Positions 36,775-51,812 of a stretch of 64,000 nt of DNA are shown here, piece after piece. The stretch lies in assembly GCF_024679095.1 (NCBI RefSeq), contig NW_026111766.1, positions 80,001 through 144,000 of the forward strand, in the 5' to 3' direction. How positions within the stretch are numbered: position 1 is the first letter of the stretch; each line of letters begins with the position of its first letter. The position numbers and the translations under genes are program-made. The notes beneath the pieces were generated by a model. It was given only the letters and a program-made list of their open reading frames with translations. It ran no database searches and was not told the origin of the DNA. Source of the stretch: Eriocheir sinensis (lineage: Eukaryota > Arthropoda > Malacostraca > Decapoda > Varunidae).

Positions 36775-39631
36775 ATGGTTCACATAAATGCCCGCTCACT
36801 ACTAGCTAACATAGATGAGGTGAAACTATTAGTCAGAGAAAGAAGCGTTGATATTCTTTGTGTCAGTGAAACGTGGCTTCTCCCGCACACCCCTGACAGC
36901 CACGTCCACATCCCGGGCTACGTACCATATGTTCCGATGTGACAAGGGCCACGGGGGTGGAGCTGGTGTATGTTCGAGACGATCTCACCAGTAAAGTGAT
37001 TACGTGTGACCTTGCTAGGCCTAATGGTATTGAGGACCTCTGGATCAGTGTACAGTTCAGAAAACTACCCTCAGTAATAATTGGTTGCGTCTACCGACAC
37101 CCCAAAGCTCCTCAGGAAACCTTTGACTATATACACGAGACCCTGAGAAACATGTGCCTAAAAAACAAATGTTTTTATATGCTCGGTGATCTAAATGATG
37201 ATTTGCTATCCTACGGAAATAAATTAAGTACCATAATAAGCATAAACAAATTACACCAGATTATTGACAGACCTACCCGTGTCACCCCTCAGTCAGCCAC
37301 ACTTCAAGACGTCATTATCACTAACAAACAGGACATAATTATACACAAAGACGTAATACCTAACACTATAGCCGACCATGACCTTATAACGGCAACGTTT
37401 AAGATCACCAAACCTAAGCGCAAGCCAGAAATGAGAACGTTTCGTCATCTTGGGGCTTACAGTAAAGATCTGCTCTGTGATGCCTTACTAGGCGCTGCTC
37501 CCGCCCTAAATGAAATTCCCTCTACGGACAACGTAGACATACAGGTAAACACCCTCACGTCTGTACTATCAAATTGCTTGGAGCAATGCGCTCCTTTTGT
37601 CACAAAAGAAATCATCAAGCCTTTTGCCCCCTGGATTAACGACGAAATTCGCTCAGCAATGTCAACACGCAACACCCTCCAAGCGCGCCTAAAGCAAAAT
37701 CGAAATGATGCTGAATTACTAGAGCAATATAAACACCATCGAAATAGAGTAAAGTCACTACTGCGAAATGCTGAACAATCCTACTACCGACAAAAAATCT
37801 ACGACTGTCGAGGCAATTCAGCTGCCACCTGGAGAATAATAAAAGACCTCACACCCAACAATAAAGAAACTAATAACAACAACTTCATTAATGAAAATGA
37901 AGTGGCGAATAAATTCAATGACCTGTTTGTTAACGTAGGGGAACGCACCTTCCTAAAAACGCAAAACAATCTCAGCATTACAAATCAAAACTGTATTATC
38001 CCCCAACAAGATATAAATCACCGTCATCTTTTCAGGCCCAGCCCCGTAGACATGAACACAGTCATATTAACTATCAAACACCTAAAGAACACTAACTCCG
38101 CCGGTCTAGATGGGATTGCACTTCAGTACATCAAAGATTTACTATCAGTTACGATCACATTCATCACTACTATCATCAACACGTCGATTGTTACAGGAAA
38201 ATTCCCTACCATGTGGAAACACGCGACCGTCATACCTATCTATAAAAACGGAGACAGGGACGACGTAGACAATTATCGCCCAATATCACTGTTACCTATT
38301 CTCTCAAAAATACTAGAGAAAATTGTAGCCCAACAGATGACTACCTTCTTAGAGTCCAAGAAACTTCTCTCTAACAATCAACACGGCTTTAGACCTAAAC
38401 TTTCAACGGAGACCGCCCTAACTACAGTTACAAATAAACTATACAGAAATATGGATGAGAAGAAATTATCCCTTATAACGTTGTGCGACCTATCAAAAGC
38501 CTTCGATAGCGTAAAACACGAAATCCTCATAAATAAACTACTCAAGGTTAACATAGACTCTTTTTGGTTCCATGACTATTTAAATGACAGAAGTCAAAAA
38601 GTTAAAGTGAATACACCACGTCTGCGACTGCACCGATAAAATACGGAGTTCCTCAAGGCTCAATATTAGGACCAATTCTCTTCATCATTTTTGTCAACGA
38701 CCTTGCTGAAGCAATACATGGATGCGAGATAGTCCAGTACGCAGACGACACGCAGCTCGTGAACACTGGTACTATTGATGCACTGCCTGACCTCATCACG
38801 GCGGCACAAACGACCTACTCACTGGCCAGGGAATACTTTAATAAAAACGGTCTGTTACTGAACACTAACAAAACCCAGTGTATCTTTATTGGGACCAGGT
38901 CAGTTATCAAACAAATTCCCCAAAACACCACTCTCCTTTTTGACAACACTCCCATCACTCCCAGCAAACACATCAAAAACCTTGGCGTTTATATGGACTC
39001 CCACTTGACGTTTAACATACATATTAACGAAACCCACAAGAAAGTCATTGGTACTCTACGTAATGTTCATAAACAGGATTAAAGATAAATTTGACAATGT
39101 AACACGTAAAATAGCTATTGAATCACTTGCTCTAAGTATCATTAATTATTGCCTACCAGTTTACGGCACTACAAATAGCACACTCATTAAGCGAGTACAA
39201 AAACTACAGAACTTTGCAGCATAGATATGTATTGGGGAGCGAGGAGGCGGGACCACGCCACCCCCTTCATAACACAATTGCACTGGCTTAAAATGAACAA
39301 GAAGATAATTTTTGATGTTGCTGTAACTGTATATAAGATAAAATGTAAAATGTATCCAGAGTGGTTCCTGCAGCTGCCTACCACAACTGAGGTGACACGG
39401 AGCAGGTACACAACAAGACAGCGGGACAACCTACATGTTCCCCACACCAACACACACTGCGGGACACGTTCGCTCCTAGTACAAGGCCCCAGGCTATGGA
39501 ACGCTCTCCCACACCATGTAACACTATCAAATACCATACAAGTGTTCAGAAAGAGACTAAAACACTACTTGCTTGATAATGATATAAATGTCAACCAGAA
39601 TTCTATCGAGACCACGCTCACACTATTCTGA
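36775..39631 (+). pseudogene. LINE-D ORF2: APE endonuclease and RT
   Basis: It starts 'MVHINARSLLANIDE', with 'CVSETWL' near 36870. After two frameshifts near 36935-36985 a frame of 566 codons (36939-38639) carries 'MLGDLNDDLL', 'IADHDLITA', the linker, 'KHATVIPIYKNGDRDDVDNY' and motif A 'LCDLSKAFDSVKHE'. A frameshift near 38620 precedes B 'YGVPQGSILGPILFI' and C 'QYADDTQLV'. Further shifts fall near 39080 and 39220; the tail 'SLLVQGPRLWNALPHHVT' ends at 39631. Both catalytic sites look complete in residues, so degradation is moderate. Confidence 0.83.
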
Positions 39632-39731
39632 TATTGATTTATATAGCTTAGAAAACTTTTAGCTTAAGTCTTACTTTAAATTGTATGTTATTCAGTAATA
39701 CTTGTAATGTATAGAAAAGCCATTTTTATGG

Positions 39732-39737
39732 AATAAA
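39732..39737 (+). promoter_or_regulatory. LINE-D polyadenylation signal AATAAA
   Basis: AATAAA lies about 100 bases after the ORF2 stop and 15 bases before the terminal GATTCT repeat. Confidence 0.5.
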
Positions 39738-39746
39738 ATGATTCTG

Positions 39747-39749
<3 letters not shown>

Positions 39750-39831
<82 letters not shown>

Positions 39832-39832
39832 A

Positions 39833-39898
<66 letters not shown>
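39750..39898. repeat. (CT)n-(GT)n compound microsatellite
   Basis: About 80 bp of (CT)n are followed by about 60 bp of (GT)n, starting exactly at the LINE-D 3' end. Confidence 0.97.
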
Positions 39899-39899
<1 letters not shown>

Positions 39900-40590
39900 T
39901 AGGGGAATCAACCCCCCGCTGTCTTCTTTCCCTCCCGTGAGCCCAACAGACATAAGGAGGAAACTGATCGCGAGGTGTTTTAGACTATTTACTGTCCTCC
40001 TTGAGTGATCTGTTCCAATCTCTCTCCTAGAACCCGCATTCACTCCCTCCTCCACAACACCCCAAGTCGCTCCCCTTCCTCTTCCTTCCTTTCCTGCTCT
40101 TCCTACTCTTCTTCTTCCTCTTTATCTTTTTTCTCGTCTTTTGAGCTGTAACGCTTTGTATTTCGCTTCTTGGGTCCTTTTCCTCTAGGTCTTTTCTTCT
40201 GTTTATTTTGCCAGCTCCACAATTCTTCTTTCTGTTTCTTTTTTTGTCTCCATACAGCCTCAACACCTTGCAGATTGCGCCGTTGTCCTCCTCCAGCCTC
40301 CTGTTATTACTGCTATTAATTAAAGATCCCTTAAGGCTTTATCTCCTATAGCAAAGCTTGTGGCGGCGGACTTATTGGAGTTTGCTTCTTCTCCAGCTCA
40401 TACAGCCCTCACTTTCTTCTTCACTGGTGTCTCAAAAGGGGATACCGAGATAGCCTAGTATATGTGGTTTGCTATGTATGCTATGTATGGTTCATCTTCA
40501 CATATGTAATAAAATAGCATACCAAGAAAGCCTCACCGTGAGAGGAGTGATTATTTTGCCGCACGGAAATGTTTCTTATCTGATCCTTAT
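39899..40590. other. No recognisable gene
   Basis: This is pyrimidine-rich around 40060-40240. Short basic low-complexity frames on the minus strand have no domain signature. Confidence 0.45.
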
Positions 40591-40591
40591 C

Positions 40592-40767
<176 letters not shown>

Positions 40768-40879
40768 CATATATAAAGAAAACGTTCCTGTGATAAGAGA
40801 CAGCGACTTCCGTGTTTATTTCCGTCCACGTGGGATTTTGTCGCTTGCCCTGATGTGTGTGTGGTAACAGTGATAGTAA

Positions 40880-40891
40880 TTGTAGTAGCAA

Positions 40892-40988
<97 letters not shown>

Positions 40989-41015
40989 TGTAGTAGAAAC
41001 ATTATTATTATTATA

Positions 41016-41099
<84 letters not shown>

Positions 41100-41184
41100 T
41101 GTAATAACAGTAGTAGTAGTAGTAGTAGTAGCAGTAGTAGTAGTAGTAGTAGTAGTAGTAGCCGTTGTAGTAGTGGTAATAACA
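40880..41184. repeat. (TAG)n-(TTA)n tract 5 with left target-site duplication
   Basis: (TAG)n at 40890-40990, (TTA)n at about 41003-41060, then (TAG)n again. The last 42 bp (41143-41184, ending GTGGTAATAACA) are duplicated on the far side of the LINE-C copy. Confidence 0.95.
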
Positions 41185-42336
41185 CGATCGTCGCTCAGGA
41201 GGCAGAGGGCGAGATAGACCAAACAGAAATAAGAGATATTAAAAGAAAAATCTCAGAAGAAAGGCAACAGGCCCAAAAAGACGAGCTGGACCGTCTTACA
41301 CACCACCTGTCCACAGAAATGGGTAGAAAAATACACATAGCACAGGAGGCAGGCGCCTCTAACTGGCTAACGTCATTACCAATCAGAGCAAAGGGCTTCA
41401 GCCTCAACAAACAAGAATTTGTCGACGCCATTGCTCTGAGATATGGCTGGCCGATTGAGGGACTGCCTGATCTCTGTGCATGTGGATCACCAAATGATGT
41501 CACCCACACCATGACATGTAAAAAAGGAGGTTTCGTCTGTATTCGACACGATGAAGTGAGGGATCTGACAGCCAGCATGCTCGGGGAGGTATGCCAAGAC
41601 GTCACTACCGAGCCGGCACTGCTTCCCCTGGACGGCGAACACCTTCGGTACAGGACAGCCAATACCTCACAGGAGGCACGGGTTGATGTAAGTGCCCGCG
41701 GATTCTGGGTGCGCGGACAGCGGGCGTTCATGGACATCCGCATATTCGACCCGATGGCTGCCTGTCACCGTGAGCTGCCCCTGCAAGCCGCCCACCACAG
41801 GAACGAGCAGGAGAAGACAAGGGCATACGGTGAAAGAATCCAACATGTGGATCAGGGCAGCTTCACCCCCCTCGTCTTCACCACATCCGGCGGGATGGGT
41901 CCCAGAGCCCAATGCTTCTACGCACGCCTCGCGGAACTAATCTCAGAAAAGATGCATCAGCCAAGGAGTCACGTTGTCGCCTGGATGAGGTGTCGCCTCT
42001 CGTTCTCCCTGCTCAGGTCGGCCATCCTATGTTTCAGGGGCACCAGACACTCTGGCCCAAAAGCCACCAACATCTCCAATATGGACTATGAAGCCACAGT
42101 GGTGGAGAGTGACATTAGGGTGGGTCGGGAGTGACTTGAGTAGGGAAGGAAAGGGGGATCTAGACGTAATAGATGATAGGTGATTTAGTGTCAGGTAGTA
42201 TTAGTGATATGGTTGGATGCCACAGTCATTAGCGAACAGAGTTGGGGCTAATGACCTCCAAGCTATGGAGCCTTCCATGATTATGTGTCGGGAAAATAAA
42301 CATGGGTGGAGGTATCATTTATGTAAAAAAAAAAAA
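41185..42336 (+). pseudogene. LINE-C subfamily 2 copy with poly-A and target-site duplication
   Basis: A 5'-truncated insertion of 1,152 bp whose open frame (to 42134) is unbroken in the element part: helical stretch, 'QEAGASNWLTSLPIRAKGF', zinc knuckle CACGSPNDVTHTMTC, 'RHDEVRDLTASML', endonuclease-like RVDVSARGF...FMDIRIFDP, and the conserved 'GSFTPLVFTTSGGMG' and 'LSFSLLRSA' tail. RT is absent. A UTR and 12 A residues end it. The 42 bp after the tail repeat the 42 bp before the element at 41 of 42 positions. Confidence 0.88.
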
Positions 42337-42377
42337 GTAGTAGTAGTAGTAGTAGTCGTTGTAGTAGTGGTAATAAC

Positions 42378-42411
<34 letters not shown>
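42337..42411. repeat. Right target-site duplication and (TAG)n tract 6
   Basis: 42337-42378 repeats 41143-41184 with a single C/T difference. (TAG)n then continues to the SINE-1 head. Confidence 0.93.
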
Positions 42412-42412
<1 letters not shown>

Positions 42413-42708
42413 GGAGGCGGTGGCTGAGTGGATAGCGAGACGGCGGGTTCGCGCCCCGCCCGGTGACACAAGCCGGGATTATTCAGTCACTGTCGAGTGG
42501 CCTAAAACTACCCACATACTGTCCAGAAGAACACCAACCCGGACTCCGGATTTTTGGATTATAGATGAGTTCCGGGGAGGCAGCATAAGCCAATTCAAGA
42601 TGGCGCCACTATTAACACTTGCCTGCACCACGACGGGCTGGGGCCGACAAGCATGCCCCTCAAGAAAGCCTACCGGCGCCATAGGCTGATACGTTAAAAA
42701 AAAAAATT
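42412..42708 (+). mobile_element. SINE-1 copy b
   Basis: A tRNA-like head has A-box TGGCTGAGTGG at 42421 and B-box GGTTCGCGCCC at 42446. That spacing is shorter than in a real tRNA, so part of the anticodon arm is lost. The body contains GATGAGTTCCGGGGAGGCAG and CAAGATGGCGCCACTATTAA, and an 11-A tail ends at 42707. AGTAGT on both sides suggests insertion into the (TAG)n tract. Confidence 0.8.
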
Positions 42709-42784
42709 AGTAGTATGTGTACATGAATCTATGTGTGGGGGGGGGAGGGTAATTTTTTTTTTTTTTTTGGTGTGTGTGTGTGTA

Positions 42785-42965
42785 TTTATTACTATTTACC
42801 TAGTTGTGCTATACAGGAAGTGAGCTGCAATGGTTTGGTCCCCTCTCTGAGTTTCAATTCGTCAAACTTTGCCTTGAACTGGTTTGTGTTTCGGTACTGA
42901 ACAACATCGGTGTCTGAGCTGTTGCACTGGTGGATGCATCTACTGGGGAAGCTGCATTAATTCAT
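42785..42965 (-). pseudogene. LINE RT C-terminal scrap
   Basis: The minus strand reads 'FPSRCIHQCNSSDTDVVQY' then 'NQFKAKFDELKLREG', the tail typical of CR1/L2-like ORF2 proteins (compare 'REWNKLPPSVV' at 13300). It is too short to assign to a family in this window. Confidence 0.5.
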
Positions 42966-43119
42966 ATTTTTCAGGCATCTTGTCTTTCTCAGTTTCCTTT
43001 GGTGACCTCTGGCTTATCTACAATCCCATACAAACAGATCTTCTCTATCGATTTTATATACTCCCTTCATCACCATTAGAACTACAGTCCTCTTATCTCT
43101 CTCCTCCTTAATTTAATGA

Positions 43120-43145
43120 TTAGTGTGTGTGTGCGTGTGTTTGTT

Positions 43146-43226
<81 letters not shown>
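43120..43226. repeat. (GT)n microsatellite
   Basis: (GT)n with a few GCGT variants at its left end. The stretch 43227-43389 to its right has no recognised content. Confidence 0.95.
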
Positions 43227-43229
<3 letters not shown>

Positions 43230-43389
43230 AAAAAAGCCACCATCCGGAAGGGAGTTACGATGTGAACAATTGGTTAGATTGTTCGCATTGCAATTCATCG
43301 GCCCCTGCCGGAACGCCGATGACTGTGGCACTCAACCATATCTTTTACTATGCTATTTGATAATACATAAAACATAAGAATTATACATA

Positions 43390-44318
43390 ATGAATAACAA
43401 AATAAAGGTCGAGTTGGGTCTTATGTGGGGCGCTGCTGGCATAGCGCTGCTGCGTTCCCGCGGATCACTGCGAGGCTTACCCGCTGCCGCAGCCACTCTG
43501 TTTCTCGCTTTTCCCCCGTCCTCTCTCGGATGCGCCTGCCGAGGGTCTTGATGAGGTCGCTGAAGGCGGGACCGAGGACTCCGGTCGTCTCCACCGTCCG
43601 TCAGCGGCATGAAGTCATACCGCTGACCGAGGTCGGCGTAGCGCTGCCGTTTCCGGGCCTGGCGGAGCGTGCGGCAGCGCCTGCTGTGGTAGCGCAGTCG
43701 ATGAGGTGGGAGCTGCCGAAGGTGTTGACGCAGGTGGCGTCCCACGCTAGCATCTTGCCCTGCGTGAATGGGTAAATTGTGATGCCGTCGGGACGGCGTC
43801 CATCGCCGCGGTCTAGACCCCGTGGCTCGAGGATGGCCGCCACACCGGCAGATGACAGTGCCCTGTACACCACATCGTTGAGGGCTGCGTGGCGGGGCAG
43901 GCGACCGGGTTCTCTCTTGCAGGACAGGTTGTGGTGTCCCAGCCTGTCCGCCATGGCTCCGCAGCGACATCGGTGGGGCTGCTGTGTGGGGACGCCCAGT
44001 CGCGGGGCTACTCCTGTCCGGACCGCCTCGTCGGGGAGGAGAAGCCCGAGTCTCTCGACGGGAAGGGCCGAGAGCCAGGCGCCGCTGTGAGGAGCCCTGG
44101 CAGCAAGGAGCCGCGCTCTGTTAACCTGGTTAGCGTGGGACAGAAGATTGCATAGGCGGTGTTCGGAGGCTGCCTCGTCAAGGTGGCGCTGCTGTAAGGG
44201 CTCTTCAGGGTTGAAGCTGGGACATTGCGTAACCGTAAAGGTGTCGATGGCAGATGCTAGGGGGGCCGGTCTGTCGCCGGTGGGGCGGCGGTTGATTGTA
44301 CAGACCAGGTCTCGCGTG
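43390..44318 (-). pseudogene. Second RLE-type LINE, C-terminal fragment
   Basis: On the minus strand: 'RARLLAARAPHSGAWLSALP', zinc knuckle CRCGAMADRLGHHNLSC, 'ALNDVVYRAL', then RRPDG...KMLAWDATCV, a good match to the PD-(D/E)XK endonuclease of RLE LINEs. A tail near 43600-43400 is in another frame. It is GC-rich, unlike LINE-C, and distinct in sequence from it. The RT is missing; the element begins at (AC)n near 44318. A frameshift near 43600-43660 breaks the frame. Confidence 0.7.
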
Positions 44319-44341
44319 TGTGTGTCTGTGTGTGTGTGTGC

Positions 44342-44381
<40 letters not shown>

Positions 44382-44398
44382 GTCTGTGCATGTGTGTA
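44318..44398. repeat. (GT)n microsatellite with variants
   Basis: A (GT)n-rich tract lies between the RLE LINE fragment and SINE-3 copy a. Confidence 0.93.
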
Positions 44399-44399
44399 A

Positions 44400-44658
44400 T
44401 TCACCACGGCCTGATCACGAGGTGGATTCGCTTTTCTCCAGCAGGTACCCTCACGACGTGAGCAAGTGCTCATTATCGTCGATCTCTGGGTACTGCCAGG
44501 ACCTCACACACCACACACCCCATCCCCATTCCTCAAGGCGGGACAGTAACCACTCCTAGTCAACGGAAATAATCCGGCCTGAGCGGGGCTTGAACCGCCG
44601 CCTGTTTAGCCATGAAGAATTGTAGCGCGGCGCTCTAACCGATTCAGCTACCGGAGCG
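44400..44658 (-). mobile_element. SINE-3 copy a
   Basis: The minus-strand head has A-box TAGCTGAATCGG near 44650-44639 and B-box GGTTCAAGCCC at 44596-44586. It is followed by a body with 'GTACCCAGAGATCGACGATA' and 'CGTGATCAGGCCGTGGTG'. A sister copy is at 55897-56157. (GT)n flanks both ends. Confidence 0.72.
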
Positions 44659-44660
44659 AT

Positions 44661-44696
44661 ATGTGTGTGTGTGTGTGTGTGTGTGTGCTTTTTTTT

Positions 44697-44755
<59 letters not shown>
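44661..44755. repeat. (GT)n microsatellite with T-run
   Basis: Two (GT)n blocks are separated by CTTTTTTTTTG. Confidence 0.95.
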
Positions 44756-47630
<2,875 letters not shown>

Positions 47631-48134
47631 ATATACCAGTCTCCTGCCGCTCTCACCCAGTCACCCCGACATGCCGCCATACACAGCGCCCGCTGCCGAG
47701 ACACAGCTACATCTTGTAATAAAAAGCTGCCGAACTCCTTTCGTTTCCACTTTATCTAAAATATGACAACACCATCGCGTTCAGGATAACTTTCCCCATC
47801 AGATGTTACCATTTTCATGAACTGTAGTTTAGCAGTTCCATGAAATAATCAGCGAAGAATAAAATAGGGTATAAACATTTATGACTCCATCTTTCACTTC
47901 ACGACTCCGTAATTTCTTTAATTTTTGGTTTACAGAGAATTGACACACTTATGTGAGATCTACAATCATTGCTGAGTGTAATGGTACCAACCAAAACGAC
48001 TGATCTTGCATATGAGACGAGTTAGAGCAAAAAATACAGAGGTGTGTCGCATCAAAGAGTGTGTCAATGATAAGTGAGTGAGAGGAGCGGCAGCCAATCA
48101 CAGAGCAGCTTACAAACCTCTCGCTAGGCTCCAG
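47631..48134. other. Unassigned spacer
   Basis: No gene was recognised. A possible AATAAA with flanking sequence at about 47720 could be a retroelement terminal region, but it cannot be assigned. Confidence 0.4.
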
Positions 48135-48476
48135 GTGCAAGCTTCAACTGAACGCACTTATAGTAATAACGGCCTACCTATTCCAGGGCGGCGATGTAGT
48201 ATAGACATTTGCAGGAATTTCATATCAAACCGAGTCATCCGCCACTGGAACAATCTTCCTTCAGGGATTGTCAGTGCGAAAACCATCAACTCATTTAAAA
48301 ATTGGATCAATCGTCATTTCGTTGCGTCAGGAGTAAATTACTTGCCGAAGTGCTTTCATCCTTTCTGAAGGCACGAAGTGACTGTCGAGGGAATTTAATC
48401 ATTAGAGCGGGCAGCCTCGTAATGAACTAATAGACTTTGTTGTCTGCATTTCCATGTGTTCATGTTTCCATTTTTC
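48135..48476 (+). pseudogene. LINE-B copy 4 (3' fragment)
   Basis: 'NNGLPIPGRRCSIDICRNF' and 'RVIRHWNNLPSGIVSAKTIN' match the C-terminus of the nested LINE-B at 33800-33950. A UTR follows with GACTGTCGAGG and a CATGTTTCC-type terminal repeat at 48445-48472. Confidence 0.78.
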
Positions 48477-48517
48477 TCCTCCTCCTCCTCCTCCTCCTCC
48501 TCTTCCTCTTCCTCTTA
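48477..48517. repeat. (CTC)n/(CTT)n microsatellite
   Basis: This short pyrimidine microsatellite forms the junction between two LINE fragments. Confidence 0.9.
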
Positions 48518-49860
48518 GATCGTTTGAGGAAGGAACATTCCCTAAAAAACTTCAAATAGCTCGAGTTGTGCCCATACATAAGAAAGGGGATACAAGCTCT
48601 TGCTCTAATTACAGACCGGTATCAATTTATCTTGTTTCAGCAAAGTCTTCGAAAAAATCATGGCAACAAGATTAATGGACCCAAATATAATACAAAATTA
48701 GCAATTAATAAGTTCTGTCACTCATAACATTTACAACAGTATGGATGACAAGCATTATCAGATAACTGTTTTTTGTGATTTCTCTAAAGCTTTTGATACC
48801 ATACATGATCCTATTTTATTAAAAAAGCTTGAAGTTTATGGAATCAGAGGAAAAACTAATGATTGGTTTAAAAGCTATTTAAGTAATAGACAACAGTACA
48901 CGGTATTTAATAAAGCATTGTCATCTCATAATAAAGTTAATTTTGGCGTACCACAAGGTTCCATTCTTGGACCATTTTTGTTTTTATTATATATTAATGA
49001 TATTACACGAAGCACAAATAAATTAAATTTCTTACTTTATGCAGATGATACTACATTATTCCTTTCAGGATCTGACATAAATGAAATGACAAAGGTAGTA
49101 AATCAGGAACTAATTAGTGTTGCTAACTGGATTAAAAGTAATAAACTTACACTTAATATTGATAAAACCAGCTTTATGGTATCGCATCCCTTAATGTCAC
49201 AAACTCCCAATTTAATGATTATTATTAACAACATACTCATAAAGCAGGTCAATGAAGTTAAGTTTTTAGGGGTTACTTTAGATAATTTATTGAAATGGAA
49301 GTCGCACATAGACACCATAAAGACAAAATTAAGTAGAATATGTGGAATTATGTACAGGACCAGGAATTACATGAACACTGAATCTCGCAAGCAAATCTAT
49401 TTGTCGCTGGTTTATCCACATTTACTTTACTGTTGTGCACTATGGGGAGGTGCTTATGTAACTTTTATTAATAGTCTTTGTTGAACAAAAAAAACTTATT
49501 AGAGTAATGTTTTATTGCCAAAGGTTTGACCACACTAACCCTTGTTTCACAAGCCACAAATTACTAAAACTCCCGGATGTAATTCACCTGCAATCATGTT
49601 TATTTGTATACGGAGCCCTTCACACATTTCCAGTACATGAAAATTACTTTATCTCAATAAACCAGAATGAAGGCAGAAATAATAACCTGAGAATCCCTCT
49701 CTATAGAACAAATCATGCCCAACAAAGTATACAGTTCCGTGGATCCAAGTGCTGGAATACACTTCCTCAAGTTGTCAAAACATCCACTTCACGAACCATT
49801 TTCAAGGATACGCTGAAGAAAATACTCCTGGTTGGTTACTTTCAAAATTAAGTCAGCATT
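48518..49860 (+). pseudogene. LINE-G, RT half (APE-type, clade unresolved)
   Basis: It starts in the RT N-terminal part ('FEEGTFPKKLQIARVVPIHK', 'NYRPVS'). A deletion or frameshift falls near 48640-48740. A 247-codon frame follows with motif A 'VFCDFSKAFDTIH', B 'GVPQGSILGPFLFLLYIND', C 'LYADDTTLF' and 'LGVTLDNLLKWKSHI'. After a stop at 49482 the C-terminal tail continues in another frame to 49851 ('RGSKCWNTLPQVVKTS'). It is AT-rich compared with other LINEs here and ends shortly before (ATT)n. Confidence 0.8.
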
Positions 49861-49884
49861 GTATTTAATCATCTTATGTAGTTT

Positions 49885-49920
49885 TTGTAGTTTATTACTA
49901 TTATTATTGTTATGACTATG

Positions 49921-49991
<71 letters not shown>

Positions 49992-49996
49992 CATCA
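49885..49996. repeat. (ATT)n microsatellite
   Basis: (ATT)n begins about 30 bp after the LINE-G stop; probably the expanded terminal repeat of the element. Confidence 0.95.
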
Positions 49997-50187
49997 TATA
50001 ATAACGTGAATTATCGTACTGTGTTGTATTGCACTTGTTATCGTATTTTAATTGTTATTGTATTGTAATTATGTCAATTACTATTTTAACTGATGATTCT
50101 ATAATTATTTTGTAATTTTTTTTTATTGTAATTATATTATTTTCACATAAGTTATTATTATTAAACATTATTCTTTACTGTTTATAA

Positions 50188-50192
50188 CTATA

Positions 50193-50275
<83 letters not shown>

Positions 50276-50308
50276 TATTATTATTACTATTATTATTATT
50301 ATCATCAT
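50188..50308. repeat. (ATT)n microsatellite
   Basis: A second (ATT)n tract. The AT-rich 190 bp between the two tracts has no recognisable gene. Confidence 0.95.
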
Positions 50309-50454
50309 TGTCATTATCTTGTATGCTTTTTCATGATTATATGTATCTACATGTATAGATATAAATATCCAGTGGTGAATGTTTATACCTGTGTATATCA
50401 ATAATTACAATCATAATGATTTTTTAGGATTATTATAAGTATGACTATTATGAC

Positions 50455-50456
<2 letters not shown>

Positions 50457-50545
<89 letters not shown>

Positions 50546-50645
50546 ATATGTACATGTATGTGTATGTATGTATATATGTACATGTATGTGTATGTATGTA
50601 TATATGTACATGTATGTGTATGTATGTATATGTATATATATGATT

Positions 50646-50732
<87 letters not shown>
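50457..50732. repeat. (TA)n with embedded 31-bp minisatellite
   Basis: (TA)n at 50459-50537 and 50647-50730 enclose about three tandem units of TGTATATATGTACATGTATG-type sequence (about 50537-50640), with a unit of about 31 bp. Confidence 0.9.
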
Positions 50733-50764
50733 TTGTTCTTACTGTATTTATTAAGTAATAGTTC

Positions 50765-50937
50765 TATTTCTTGGTAATGAGTGGCGGCTGGGCCACAGCA
50801 CAGTTCTTTAGTACTAATGATTGGTTCAGGTCCGTTATAGAGCTTCGGCTCAATGGACCTTGCCTGTTTATGTAGTAGTGTTTATTATTTTTTTCATGTG
50901 TTGCAAAGTGGCCAATAAAATAAATCAAATCACATCT
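50765..50937 (+). mobile_element. Probable retroelement 3' end
   Basis: A segment with TGGGCCACAGCACAGTTC and GCTTCGGCTCAATGGACC ends in GGCCAATAAAATAAATCAAA. This looks like a LINE or SINE terminal UTR with a polyadenylation signal. No second copy is present in the window, so the call rests on its form only. Confidence 0.35.
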
Positions 50938-51812
50938 TCCTCTTCCTCCTCCTTCTCTTCCTCCTCCCCCTCCTCCTCCTTCTCCTCTTTCCTCTCCTCC
51001 TTCTTCTCTCCCTCCTTTTCTTTCTCCTCCTTCTTCTCTTTCTCCTCCTCACCCCCCCATCCCCCTCTTCCTCCTCCTTCACTCCCTCTCCTCCTCCTCC
51101 TCCACCTCAGAACCACCGCCAGAGCACACCACCGGTCCACAAGTCATGCATAGATCAGCCAAAAGCCATTTCCTCACAATCTGCTCAGCTACTCATGACT
51201 TCAGCCGCTTCTCAACCTTCAAACATTGACGTCTGTCTTCCCTTCTTCCCTTCCTCCGACCGTTTTCCTCTTCCTCTTAGCGGTTGTTTCTTCTTCATGT
51301 TGAATTGTTATCTTTTTTATTCTTCCTGTGATTTATTTTGTTCTCTACTGTAGCTTTTTTTGTCTTTCCTCATACCTTCCTCTCGCTTCCCTTTCTGCCA
51401 CTCCACTGACGCCTTTTGACCCTTTATTGTTCTGTGAGTTTTTCTTTTCTTTGGTTTATTTCGTTATTATCTTTTATCCCTTTATATTACATGTTTCGTT
51501 ACTCTAGTATAACATTTTCTTTTTAAATCTCTTCCTCTTCCCTCTTTACTCTGACCTCCTTTTCTCTTCCTTTTTATTGTTCTCCTTGTTTCATTGCTGT
51601 CCTCCATTTCAACCATTTTTGTTTGGTTGAAAGAGAAAAGGACGAGCAGGAGAGTGATATTGTACGCAAGTGTGTCTGTCTAGATTTTCTCCTTTTCTTT
51701 ATATCTTCTCCATCTTATAGCTTCCTTTCCTCCTCCTGGCCATTTTCCCTCCCAGTCAGTCTTCTTGTCATTATTTTTGTCTTATTATTATCCTCTTCTT
51801 CATCTTTTTAAC
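50938..51812. repeat. Pyrimidine-rich low-complexity DNA
   Basis: (TCC)n-like sequence at 50938-51110 is followed by C/T-rich DNA with no recognised gene. Confidence 0.8.

Larger units (their letters stand above)
32444..39752 (+). mobile_element. LINE-D, near full length, interrupted by a nested LINE-B
   Basis: The plus-strand element consists of a 5' UTR (about 32444-32739), ORF1 (32740-33255 and 35445-36716), ORF2 (about 36775-39631) and a 3' UTR. The UTR has AATAAA at 39732 and a GATTCT repeat running into (CT)n. ORF1 with SAP-like, SGNH-like and zinc-knuckle parts plus an APE-RT ORF2 fits the broad CR1/L2-like group. The element is older than the LINE-B inside it. Confidence 0.8.

Noticed and set aside
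40857..42134. A single 425-codon open frame
   Set aside because: The first ~110 codons are (TAG)n and (TTA)n read as poly-Ser and poly-Ile; only the part from 41185 is the LINE-C endonuclease tail.
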